From: Hondaea fermentalgiana
Lineage: Eukaryota > Sar > Bigyra > Thraustochytrida > Thraustochytriidae
Direction: 5' to 3'
Assembly: GCA_014084085.1 (NCBI GenBank)
Contig: NPFB01000110.1
Coordinates: 9,239 to 33,104 of the forward strand
Length of the DNA stretch: 23,866 bases
The notes beneath the pieces were generated by a model. The model saw only the letters and a list, made by a program, of their open reading frames with translations, did no database searches and was not told the DNA's origin. How positions within the stretch are numbered: position 1 is the stretch's first letter; every line of letters begins with the position of its first letter. Positions 1-7,793 of the stretch are shown one piece after another. A program made the translations under genes and the position numbers.

Positions 1-96
1 GGCCTCGCCCTCAGCAGGCGCGGCGGCCTCGCCCTCAGCAGGCGCGGCAGCCTCGCCCTCAGCGGGGGCGGCCTCGCCCTCAGCCGGGGCGGGCGC
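1..96. repeat. Coding minisatellite, 21-24 bp units
   Basis: Two perfect 24-bp units are followed by shorter 21-bp and diverged copies. Each encodes a version of the AEGEAAAPA repeat in the protein read on the minus strand. All unit lengths are multiples of three, so copy-number changes keep the frame. The array continues beyond the left edge, so the full copy number is unknown. Confidence 0.85.
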
Positions 97-348
97 CTTG
101 GCGGCCTTAATGTACTCCTCGAGCTGGGCCTTTTCGTACTCGTCGTTCACGCCGTCGCCGATCTGGGCGAGGAGGGCGAGCGCCTTCTCCTTATCGAGCT
201 GGTTGCCCTCGTGGGCAGCCACAGCCTCGGCGATCTCGTCCTTGGTCTTCTTGGAGCCGTCCTCCATCTCGGCAGCCATCGTCTCGACGACGTCGAGAGC
301 GGCCTTGTGGTCCTCCTCGAGGCTGGCGACGGAAACAGCGGAGCCCAT
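1..348 (-). CDS. Partial protein with N-myristoylation-type start and Ala/Pro/Glu-Gly repeats
   Basis: Reading the minus strand from the ATG at 348 gives 116 codons with no stop, so the gene runs off the left edge of the window. The protein starts MGSAVSV. Gly2 with Ser6 fits the N-myristoylation consensus, so the protein may be anchored to a membrane; this is inferred from the motif only. Residues 8-80 are charged and probably helical, with many Glu, Lys and Ala. From about residue 85 the chain becomes a tandem repeat of the type APAEGEAA, which continues to the window edge. The start is well supported: the context is CACCATGG, ideal for eukaryotic initiation. Codon choice is strongly biased (GCC, GAG, AAG, CTC), like eIF3d in this window, which suggests high expression. 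I do not recognise the family and assign no function. The upstream leader on this strand is rich in CAAG-type repeats. Confidence 0.72.
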   Translation of the reverse strand, partial: MGSAVSVASLEEDHKAALDVVETMAAEMEDGSKKTKDEIAEAVAAHEGNQLDKEKALALLAQIGDGVNDEYEKAQLEEYIKAAKAPAPAEGEAAPAEGEAAAPAEGEAAAPAEGEA

Positions 349-660
349 GGTGTCTTGAGTTGGTTTCGAGCTGGAGCGCGAGCTGGTCGAGCTTGGCTTG
401 GCTTGCTTGTGCTTGTGTGCTTGAGGACTTGTTTGGACTTTGGAGGCCAGGAGTTGCAGGTCTGCTCTCTGCTCTGGCACCTGCAGGCAGGCGCCCGCTG
501 TCTGAAAGCGAAGCCTCCCTTGCTTGCCTCTTCTTACCTTTGCAAAGAATTGACAAGGGCCAAGAACGAGACTTTTATCGGTTGTAAATTTCGCTCCGCG
601 CCGCACAACTCCGCGCAGCTCCCCCGCTTTTCCGAATGTGGATAAAGGGAAGAATGGTAG

Positions 661-745
661 AGGGAGGGAGAGAGGGAAGGAAGGAGGGAGGGAGGGAGGG
701 AGGGAGTGAGGGAGTAGAGGCCGCGCCGTGCCGTGCCGTGCCGTA
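661..745. repeat. GGGA/GGAA purine tract followed by CCGTG pentanucleotide repeat
   Basis: Positions 661-718 are almost pure purine on the plus strand, built from GGGA and GGAA units. Positions 721-745 hold about four CCGTG units with small variations. Both lie 300-400 bp upstream of the left-edge gene. The purine tract could adopt H-DNA or G-rich structures, but nothing beyond its composition supports that. Confidence 0.85.
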
Positions 746-1060
746 CCTTGCCGCCGTCTTGAACTTTTTGGTTATCCGCAAAATGAATTCCATTGTTCTG
801 GCTTGCAAAAAAAAAAAACTCACCTCACGAGCCAGCCAGCCAGCTGCACCTTCTCCCTGCCTCCCGCCTCCCGCCTCCCTCCCCCTCTGTGGTCCAATGC
901 TTGTGCGGAGGCCAAAGTTGATTGTTGATCCATCTCCGCGCTCTGCAGGCTCCGCGCCATCCTGGTCCCGACGCGTAACGGACCTCTACTCTTTTGGCTA
1001 CTAGTCCCTGCGCAACCATGGTGCTGCTGTGGACATTGCTTTTCTTTAGCTAGCAACAAA

Positions 1061-1098
1061 GAAGGCAGGCAAGAAGGCAGGCATGCAGGCAGGCAGGT
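1061..1098. repeat. GGCA tetranucleotide repeat
   Basis: Interrupted GGCA/GCAG tandem units lie in the intergenic region, with AAGAA interruptions. This is one of several tetranucleotide arrays here and does not overlap any supported gene. Confidence 0.75.
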
Positions 1099-1230
1099 CA
1101 TGCTCGAGCTCGACGTGACCCCGGCGTGGCGACGCGGCCGCGCGAGCGCGAGCGCGCTCTCAGAAATGGATAAATTGGTCCATCGCCAGGTCCGCCCGGC
1201 TCCGAGTCCGGGGCACCACCGCACTCTTAA

Positions 1231-1252
1231 CGCACGCACGCACGCACGCACG
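1231..1252. repeat. CGCA tetranucleotide repeat
   Basis: About five perfect CGCA units occur in the intergenic region upstream of the CLPTM1-like gene. Confidence 0.85.
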
Positions 1253-1753
1253 AAAGAACGAAGCGACGGAGGGAGGAAACAAGGCACAGGACAATCAACG
1301 CCAAGAGGACAAGACGATGGAGACATTCTCTGGCAAAGCCGCCCCGCCCCCGAGACCGACCGGCCGACCGACCAAAAATATGGAAGAAGGACTCGCCGGC
1401 TCCGCGCCGATGTCCTTCCAAATTGGACACGTACGCCGCGCATACGCCCCATGGCGCACGCTTGGCGCAATTTCGTTCCGGGTCAACAATTTCCCGTCAA
1501 AGCAAAGCTTGCTTCAGTTGGCTTGACACACGCACTTCAAGTGCTTCAAGTGAAAGCAAGTCCAAGCTGCTCGGCGTGCTCGCGCTGTCCATTCACGGCG
1601 AACAGGCTTGCGCTCGCGTCCAACTCCTGTGGTACGCGGCCCTTTTTGCCGAGGCCGCGCCATCTTTCATTTCTCCCTCGAGGCTCTCTCTCTCTCGCGC
1701 GCGGGCGCTCTCGCCACGTGCATTGGCCAAGAGTGAGTGCTCTTTCACAGAAG

Positions 1754-2251
1754 GTGAGTTTCTCTATCGTATCGCAACACATCATCCATTCACGTACAAT
1801 CCGCGTCGCTTTCCTACATCAGCATCTTGCTGTCAACCACCAGTGGAAAGGCGTGCTCGCCATCACTCTCCGCGGCAACTCGGAACCGCGAAGATGGGGG
1901 AGCTCCTGGCGAACAATTTCTCGCGCTTGCGCATGTTTCATGGAAGAACAACCAGATCCGGCCAGCGGTAAAAGGAAAATATGCTTCCAGCCGCAACGGG
2001 CCACAACTGCAGCCTCCTGCTGCATGGTGGGCGGCCATGCCATTGAACTACCGCCTTGCCATCTGAAGAAGCTTTCGGGACAGTTGAGGCCCTGGCCATG
2101 GCAGCCGCCACTGGCCGCCAAATTCGAACGTAACCGATACCTGTGAAGGGTTGCGCAAAATGCGTTGCGCAAAATGCGTTGCGCAGATAACCAACCCAAA
2201 CCTGTCTCCGAGGCTGCTGCCATGGTCTTTCTCTCTCTCTCTTTCTTCTAG
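1754..2251 (+). other. Possible 5'UTR intron of the CLPTM1-like gene
   Basis: A good 5' splice site, AAG followed by GTGAGT, lies at 1751-1759. A strong 3' site lies at 2226-2251: a CT-rich tract ending in TTCTAG, 47 bp before the ATG at 2299. A candidate branch region, GATAACC, sits near 2186-2192. Together they outline a 498-nt intron with GT-AG ends entirely within the leader. The coding frames in this window appear intronless, so this would be the only intron. No transcript evidence is available; the CT tract could simply be another microsatellite. Confidence 0.35.
2150..2185. repeat. Three palindromic TTGCGCAA elements at 14-bp spacing
   Basis: A 14-bp unit (GTTGCGCAAAATGC) is present twice in full, followed by a partial third copy. 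Each unit contains the 8-bp palindrome TTGCGCAA; the third copy ends TTGCGCAG. This core equals the palindromic half-site pair bound by C/EBP-type bZIP proteins in animals. The array lies 115-150 bp upstream of the CLPTM1-like ATG, either in its promoter or in the possible 5'UTR intron. Confidence 0.55.
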
Positions 2252-2298
2252 GCATAGGCGAGCATAGACCCAAAAGAGTACACGAGACTAGACTCGAG

Positions 2299-3951
2299 AT
2301 GCGGTACGCGCCGAGCTTTAGGACCATTGCAGTCGCTGTTTTCACTGCGTACGTTGCGTACGTAGCGGCACAGCTGCGCACCATCCTAAACCCGGCCGCG
2401 GCCATCGCAGACGTTGACCTGTCTCGCACGCCGACATGGGACCCGCTCTGGCCGCCCGGACATCGCTTCTCCGCCCGTGTGTGGCTCACTGGCGTAAGGC
2501 CTACCCGCCGCGTAGAACCATCTTCTGACAAGGGTGACCTCTTGCTCTGGTCCTCGCAACGAGACCAGCTGATTTTCGACACGGAGGCAAGCTTCGCGCT
2601 CGACCTTAATCTCACGAGCAAGAATGTTCCCAACCAGCTCTGGTCCCGCCTTGCCCAAGATGAAAGTCTATACGCCGTATTCTGTCTCGGAGCCACAGGC
2701 TCGCCAACGCACTGCGTGGATACGTCGCTTGTCAAGCATCTCGATCTTACCGCGCCACGACCAACTCGATACCTCGTTGCAGAATGGCCACTTCTTGGCA
2801 GCCTGGTTCCCAACGAAAGACCCGAGGAAACTGCCACTCCGGCGACCCGGAAAAACACACGCATCGGATACTGGACACCGCGCGCATGCGCAAGTCTTGT
2901 TGCAGACTGGACACGCTGGCCAAAAGATCTCACTACACCTTACATCGTCCGGGCCAACCTGCCCATTGACGGGAATCGTCAAGGCCACTACCTACCCGTC
3001 GTCTATGCCGATCAGCTTGGACTTACCAAGGAAAAACTCATTCAGATCAATACCACAAACCATGCTCTACCCTTGCGCCTCGAAATAGGACCCATGTCCA
3101 TGGCGCGCTGGCAGTTCAATGCCCACATGGAGGAGTCCCTGCGCCTTATGCGTGATCTCGGATCCTCGACAAAAGACATTGACGATCTTCGTCACATGCT
3201 TACCGAGACAGATCCGACCCTTCTCGCCGTCACCATGCTCGTCTCCATGGTACATCTTTTGCTCGACGTTCTCGCCTTGCGATCAGACATTTCCTTTTGG
3301 GCCAACACAAAATCCACCGCTGGTCTGGCTGTGCGACCCCTCGCCATCGACCTCATCTCGCAAGTCATCATTGCTGCCTATCTCGCCGAACAGGACGCTT
3401 CGCTTCTTGTTCTCGGTCCTAGCGTTGCAGGTATCCTTGTCCAAGCTTGGAAGGTGCAACGCGCCTTTCGACTCCGTCGCAACGAAGACGCAGACACTCA
3501 CACCTCTGCACTCGATAGCTCCGCCACACGCACGCTTGCCCTGGCTCTCGTTCCTCTGGTCCTTGGTTACACGTTGCACTCGCTTGTACGGGAAAAACAT
3601 GCCAGCTTCTACGCCTGGGCCGTCGGAAGCCTCGCCTCGTGTGTTTATGCGCTGGGCTTTGTCATGATGACGCCGCAGATTTTCATCAACTACAAGCTCA
3701 AGAGTGTTGCCAAGCTGCCCTGGGAGTATTTCATCTACAAATTCGCAAACACCTTCATCGACGACCTCTTCGCCTTCATAATTCGCATGCCCACGATGCA
3801 CCGCGCTGCCGTTTTTCGTGATGACCTCGTCTTCTTCATCTACATGTACCAGCGCTGGATTTACCCTGTCGACTCCTCACGTCGCGAAGATGGACTTGGC
3901 GACGAGACCGAATCGAATGCAACACAATCTTCTAAGCTCAAGTTACAGTAG
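2299..3951 (+). CDS. CLPTM1L: CLPTM1/CLPTM1L-family ER multi-pass membrane protein
   Basis: The 550-residue protein matches the CLPTM1 family along its length. A signal-anchor helix at about residues 9-28 is followed by a luminal domain (about 30-300) with possible N-glycosylation sites NLT and NTT. A C-terminal membrane domain (about 308-470) has several hydrophobic helices. The family signature is clear in the C-terminal third: MMTPQIFINYKLKSVAKLPW, then NTFIDDLFAF, MPTMHR, FRDD and YQRWIYPVD. The length and the YPVD ending look closer to CLPTM1L than to the longer CLPTM1, but this is a judgement from memory. Human CLPTM1L is known as an ER scramblase for glucosaminylphosphatidylinositol in GPI-anchor synthesis, so a similar role is plausible. 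The ATG at 2299 places the hydrophobic anchor at the extreme N-terminus as expected. The tail after the core is short and polar. Confidence 0.9.
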   Translation: MRYAPSFRTIAVAVFTAYVAYVAAQLRTILNPAAAIADVDLSRTPTWDPLWPPGHRFSARVWLTGVRPTRRVEPSSDKGDLLLWSSQRDQLIFDTEASFALDLNLTSKNVPNQLWSRLAQDESLYAVFCLGATGSPTHCVDTSLVKHLDLTAPRPTRYLVAEWPLLGSLVPNERPEETATPATRKNTRIGYWTPRACASLVADWTRWPKDLTTPYIVRANLPIDGNRQGHYLPVVYADQLGLTKEKLIQINTTNHALPLRLEIGPMSMARWQFNAHMEESLRLMRDLGSSTKDIDDLRHMLTETDPTLLAVTMLVSMVHLLLDVLALRSDISFWANTKSTAGLAVRPLAIDLISQVIIAAYLAEQDASLLVLGPSVAGILVQAWKVQRAFRLRRNEDADTHTSALDSSATRTLALALVPLVLGYTLHSLVREKHASFYAWAVGSLASCVYALGFVMMTPQIFINYKLKSVAKLPWEYFIYKFANTFIDDLFAFIIRMPTMHRAAVFRDDLVFFIYMYQRWIYPVDSSRREDGLGDETESNATQSSKLKLQ

Positions 3952-4501
3952 TACTTCTGACTACGCGTCTACTTGTATTCCCGGTCATGCCTGCTCCGTC
4001 CTCGGACCCCGTCGCCAGCGGCCTCTAATTCCTAAAAGAACAATGTAGGCGCGCACTACTTCAATGTGAATGCCTTTTTTTTTTTTCAGAAATGTGTGTA
4101 TAAAATTGCTACTGGCTGCTTAGTAGCGCCGCATCGCAGCCCACTTCACGCTGCACTGCAGCCCACTCGAACGCCGCCATCGACCTCACTCTCTGAAAAG
4201 CAGCGCCATATTTCGCTGCTTCCGATGGCTTCCTTTTTTAGGTGATTATGAAATACTTTGATCATTGTGCGTGCGTCTTCAAGTTCTTGCTGAAATCCTC
4301 CAGGACCAAAGCATTGTTTCACGCCCCAGACTATTCACATGTCAATCTCAACTCGAAAAGGATTCGTTTGACCGATAACGTAGTGGTAGTACACACCTTG
4401 GAAAACATAAAAACTAAAAGTAACACGAGACGAGCGCTCTCAGGTTTCAGGTCTGGCTGGAAGCAAAAGAAAAGCTCGACTCAGCGCTGCCACCAAGGCA
4501 A
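3952..4501. other. Intergenic: 3' end of CLPTM1-like gene and promoter of ANK-FN3 gene
   Basis: This 550-bp region lies between two plus-strand genes. It contains a T12 run at 4075-4086, an AT-rich patch with TATAAAA near 4099 and a 10-bp direct repeat GCAGCCCACT in the 4135-4170 area. It is less GC-rich than the coding regions. I see no further gene; the longest frame here (4242-4667) has no recognisable domain and overlaps the next gene. Confidence 0.6.
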
Positions 4502-7500
4502 ATGGCGACGCTGCGCGAGCTGCGCGGGCCACGATGGCGCCAGCCTAAAGGTGGTGTTCCCGGCCGAGGCGACCTCGATGAGGAGCTCGATCGTCGCGCG
4601 CTCGCGGCGCGTAAACTCCGCGCGGAAAGGCGTGCAAGTGTGGCCACCGACGACACTCTTGGCGTAGGCGTCTCGTCGGTATTCTCGCCACACCTTGAAA
4701 AGATACCTCGCTTCTATGTCGCACCCAAACAAAAGAATGTTCCGGCTGGTATTGCCTTTCGCGACAAACCTGGCGCCGTCGCTCGCCTGCTCATCGAAGC
4801 CTACCGTGGCACTGGCAAGGAAGTTCTGCTTGCTGCTCGTCTTGCGCGCCGGACACTAGAAATGCTCGAGTACGAGCTACGCAGTCCACGTTCTGACATC
4901 TTCATCGACGCCGCAGGCTCCGGGCAAATCGATAAGCTAAGATCCATGCTCGACGCAGGCCAAGAGATTGACGCACAGCACACAGCTGCAGGGTATTCCG
5001 CGCTACATGCTGCTGCAATGTACGGCCATCTAGGAGCCGTCCAAATGCTGGTCCAGCGCGGGGCCGATATACACTGCCAAGACCGAGATACGCGCGGTAC
5101 CCCATTGCACGCAGCTGCAGAAAATGGACAGGCACCCATTGTGCGTTTTCTCGTTCGAGAGGCCGGCATTGACAAAATGCGAAGGAACTCGTACGGGCTC
5201 ACAGCATTTGACTTGGCCCACGAAAATTCGCACGATCTCATCGAGGACACCTTGCGTGAACCCCCCGCACAAATTAATACCACAACGTTGCGCGGCCTCG
5301 CCGAGCCACGATCCTGCACGATTGAATGGGACATTCCCGATGACCACGGCGTGGAGATTCAAGAATACGAAATCAGCTGGGTTCCTATCGGAGGCGTTGA
5401 GGCGGCATTGTTTCCGGACCGGGCTGAAGTTGTCAACCGTGACGTCATTGATGCGACACAATTTGGGCCCAATCCGCATGCCCAGGAGCGAATTGCAGCT
5501 TTGGAGGCTTGTTTTGCCAAAAAGGCAGCAAAAGAGGCCAAACTTGAACGAAAGCGTCAACGACAGCTACGTGCCCAAGCTCGCGCCAGGACCAAGCTCA
5601 TCGCCTCATCAACTTCGCATCTCGGAATTGATTCCGAAGATTCCGATGATGAAGACGAGGATGAGTCAGAATCCGAGTCAGAATCCGAGTATGAAGTAGA
5701 GGCCGAATCCGGGCCTGGGCTTGCGAACATGGCCGAGTCGCAATCCCCCCAGTCTCTCGCAGACGCAAAACTCGATGCGATGCGTCGCAAGGGACCTCGC
5801 AAGTCAAAGACAGAAGCTAACAACCAGGATTCCACCGCGTATACAAGAGGACGATATGCATTAACCGGCATCCTTATGCCCTCGACAGAGTATGCCATTT
5901 CCGTACGTGCAAAGAGCATAGCAGGCTGGGGCACGGCAGGAGAGCGACTTCGCGTCACCACCGCACCAGATGTCCCAGACGCCCCTGGCATGCCACGGCT
6001 AGCGCCGACGGGCGCAACATGCGTATCGGTCGATCTCGAGTGGAACGCGCCTCCATGCAACAACGGTTTCGTTGTCGATACCTACGAGCTTGAAGCGCGT
6101 CGCGCCGACGACCCTGCATCGACCTTTTTCACCGTTTCTGACTCCATTATTGGCAGCAAAAAGGCGTGTGTAAATGGTCGGTCCGGTAACACCTGGGTGC
6201 TCGACGAATTTCGTGTTACCTCATACACGGCGGAAAACCTAGAAAGCGACACAGCGTACGTCTTTCGCGTGCGGGCAAGAAACAAGGTCGGAGATTCCGC
6301 ATTTGGTCCGCAAAGCGCTCCGCTCACAACGCGCCCCCCCGCTCGCGGGGTTTTTGCATCATCAACGACGCTCGAAATTGACTGGTCCGAGAGCATCGAC
6401 GCCAAGATGATTGGTCGAGGCATCGTGCGATGGGAGCTGCAGCGTACCGTGCCCCCGAGCGCTCGCGTCGCCACAATGACGACGACGCTTGAGCCTTCCT
6501 TACTCGAGGATGAAGACATGGATGATCCAGCTCTCACCAAAAACGAGCCAAACCTCAAACTCGAAGGCCACCACGACGCTGAAACACAAGAGGGAAAAGG
6601 GGCTGATGACGATGAAGATGACGCTTACGATTGGCGAAGTGCTCCCTGGGAGACAGTGACGACGCAAATCGTCGGCGACGAACGAAGCTTTGTGGTGCGG
6701 GATCTGCAGCCAGCAACCATGTATTTTGTACGGATTCGCCCCACGTTTCGTGACGAGGACACCGCGAGACTGCCATGGAAAGAGTGCCCGGTTTCGATTG
6801 GCCTGGTGACGAGCATGGCTGTTCCCAACGAGCCCCTTGCTCCAATCGTCAGCAGCCCATCCGAATTTGATGGCGAGCTTGCAGACGTGTGGCACGACGC
6901 AATTCGAATTACGTGGCGCGTACCGCGTGACAATGGAAACCCAATCTCCAAATTCGGTCTTCGCTGCGCCGATGTAGGACTCGGCGCGTGGCGGGCAGCG
7001 GCTCCTTCGCAAGTGATCTACGATCCGCAGACTTCGGGTGCAGATCCTGGATATGCGTCCCAAATTGTGCGAGGGCTTGACCCCGGTCGAACTTACAAAT
7101 TTGCAGTTCGGGCTTACAACGACAAAGGATGGGGGCCCTTTTCGTCGCCCAGTCTGTCGATTGCAACGCGCCCCTCTGACCCGCCAGGAGCTCCTCACTT
7201 GGTGTCGCGAGCAGACTCTGTCATCCGCATCGAATGGGAGTCTGCAGCTGGACTTGGAAGAGCGCTCAAGGATGGCGAAAGCGACGTGGTGCGCTACGAG
7301 GTGCAAAGCAAGATCGTCGAAGACCCAGATAATCGAACCTTTAACCTCTGCACGGACTCCTTAGACCCGCTCGCGATATGGACGACACCAGCATCGGGCC
7401 GCGACATTGCAAGCACCGCAGCCTCTATCACAGACCTTCAACCGGTGACGGCTTACTACTTTCGCGTACGCATGAGTATCAACGGCCGTTGGACCAATTA

Positions 7501-7543
7501 TTCCAAGCCTTCATCGGTAATACGTACGATGCGTCGCTTTTAA
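4502..7543 (+). CDS. Ankyrin-repeat plus fibronectin type III multidomain protein
   Basis: The protein has 1013 residues. After a basic N-terminal segment, residues about 129-252 contain ankyrin repeats, with typical helices such as GYSALHAAAMYGHLGAVQML and TPLHAAAENG. Five FN3 domains follow, at about 256-490, 490-611, 612-775, 780-890 and 890-1013. They are recognised by the Trp of strand B (for example IEWD, LEWN, ITWR, IEWE) and the conserved Tyr-containing end strand (TEYAISVRAKSIAGWG, TAYVFRVRARN, RTYKFAVRAYNDKGWGPFS, TAYYFRVRMS). FN3-1 and FN3-3 each carry a long acidic insertion between the early and late strands. The first insertion also has a Lys/Arg-rich coiled-coil-like part (about 335-370) and a Ser/Asp/Glu run near 378-405. 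No signal peptide or membrane helix is present, so it is probably a cytoplasmic or nuclear scaffold that binds partners. The start context has C at -3, so initiation may be weak. The exact function is unknown. Confidence 0.87.
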   Translation: MATLRELRGPRWRQPKGGVPGRGDLDEELDRRALAARKLRAERRASVATDDTLGVGVSSVFSPHLEKIPRFYVAPKQKNVPAGIAFRDKPGAVARLLIEAYRGTGKEVLLAARLARRTLEMLEYELRSPRSDIFIDAAGSGQIDKLRSMLDAGQEIDAQHTAAGYSALHAAAMYGHLGAVQMLVQRGADIHCQDRDTRGTPLHAAAENGQAPIVRFLVREAGIDKMRRNSYGLTAFDLAHENSHDLIEDTLREPPAQINTTTLRGLAEPRSCTIEWDIPDDHGVEIQEYEISWVPIGGVEAALFPDRAEVVNRDVIDATQFGPNPHAQERIAALEACFAKKAAKEAKLERKRQRQLRAQARARTKLIASSTSHLGIDSEDSDDEDEDESESESESEYEVEAESGPGLANMAESQSPQSLADAKLDAMRRKGPRKSKTEANNQDSTAYTRGRYALTGILMPSTEYAISVRAKSIAGWGTAGERLRVTTAPDVPDAPGMPRLAPTGATCVSVDLEWNAPPCNNGFVVDTYELEARRADDPASTFFTVSDSIIGSKKACVNGRSGNTWVLDEFRVTSYTAENLESDTAYVFRVRARNKVGDSAFGPQSAPLTTRPPARGVFASSTTLEIDWSESIDAKMIGRGIVRWELQRTVPPSARVATMTTTLEPSLLEDEDMDDPALTKNEPNLKLEGHHDAETQEGKGADDDEDDAYDWRSAPWETVTTQIVGDERSFVVRDLQPATMYFVRIRPTFRDEDTARLPWKECPVSIGLVTSMAVPNEPLAPIVSSPSEFDGELADVWHDAIRITWRVPRDNGNPISKFGLRCADVGLGAWRAAAPSQVIYDPQTSGADPGYASQIVRGLDPGRTYKFAVRAYNDKGWGPFSSPSLSIATRPSDPPGAPHLVSRADSVIRIEWESAAGLGRALKDGESDVVRYEVQSKIVEDPDNRTFNLCTDSLDPLAIWTTPASGRDIASTAASITDLQPVTAYYFRVRMSINGRWTNYSKPSSVIRTMRRF

Positions 7544-7793
7544 ACGTGGAAACGTCCTTTTTACCGAGATTGCTCAACTTGAATTTGTAGATCTTTCGTT
7601 CTTGGTCACTTCTCGCCAGTAAAACTTTGTCGAAAAAATCTTCACGTGTCAAGACGAAGGAAAGGGTATAAAGGTTTGTTTTAGAAATTCCAACCAAGGG
7701 ATACACAAGTGGGAGAAAAGAAGAGAGAAAAGAGAAAAGAAATATCAAACGCAGGTGAAAATTTGTGTTACCACTCTGGGTCATGAACAATTT

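Larger units (their letters stand above)
349..2298. other. Divergent intergenic region without a supported gene
   Basis: This 1.95 kb stretch separates the minus-strand gene at the left edge from the plus-strand CLPTM1-like gene. It holds many simple repeats: GGGA/GGAA at 661-718, CCGTG at 721-745, an A12 run at 807-818, GCCA near 830-845, GGCA at 1061-1098, CGCA at 1231-1252 and CT tracts near 1686-1697 and 2226-2247. Open frames of up to 348 codons occur here, but their translations are Arg/Pro/Ser/His-rich with no domain, as expected from GC-rich noncoding DNA. The region probably contains both promoters, the 5' leaders and possibly a 5'UTR intron of the CLPTM1-like gene. Confidence 0.6.

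Noticed and set aside
1100..2146. 348-codon open frame on the plus strand
   Set aside because: The translation is Arg/Pro/His/Ser-rich with no domain, overlaps microsatellites such as CGCA and contains the possible intron donor; similar open frames exist on the opposite strand in the same place.
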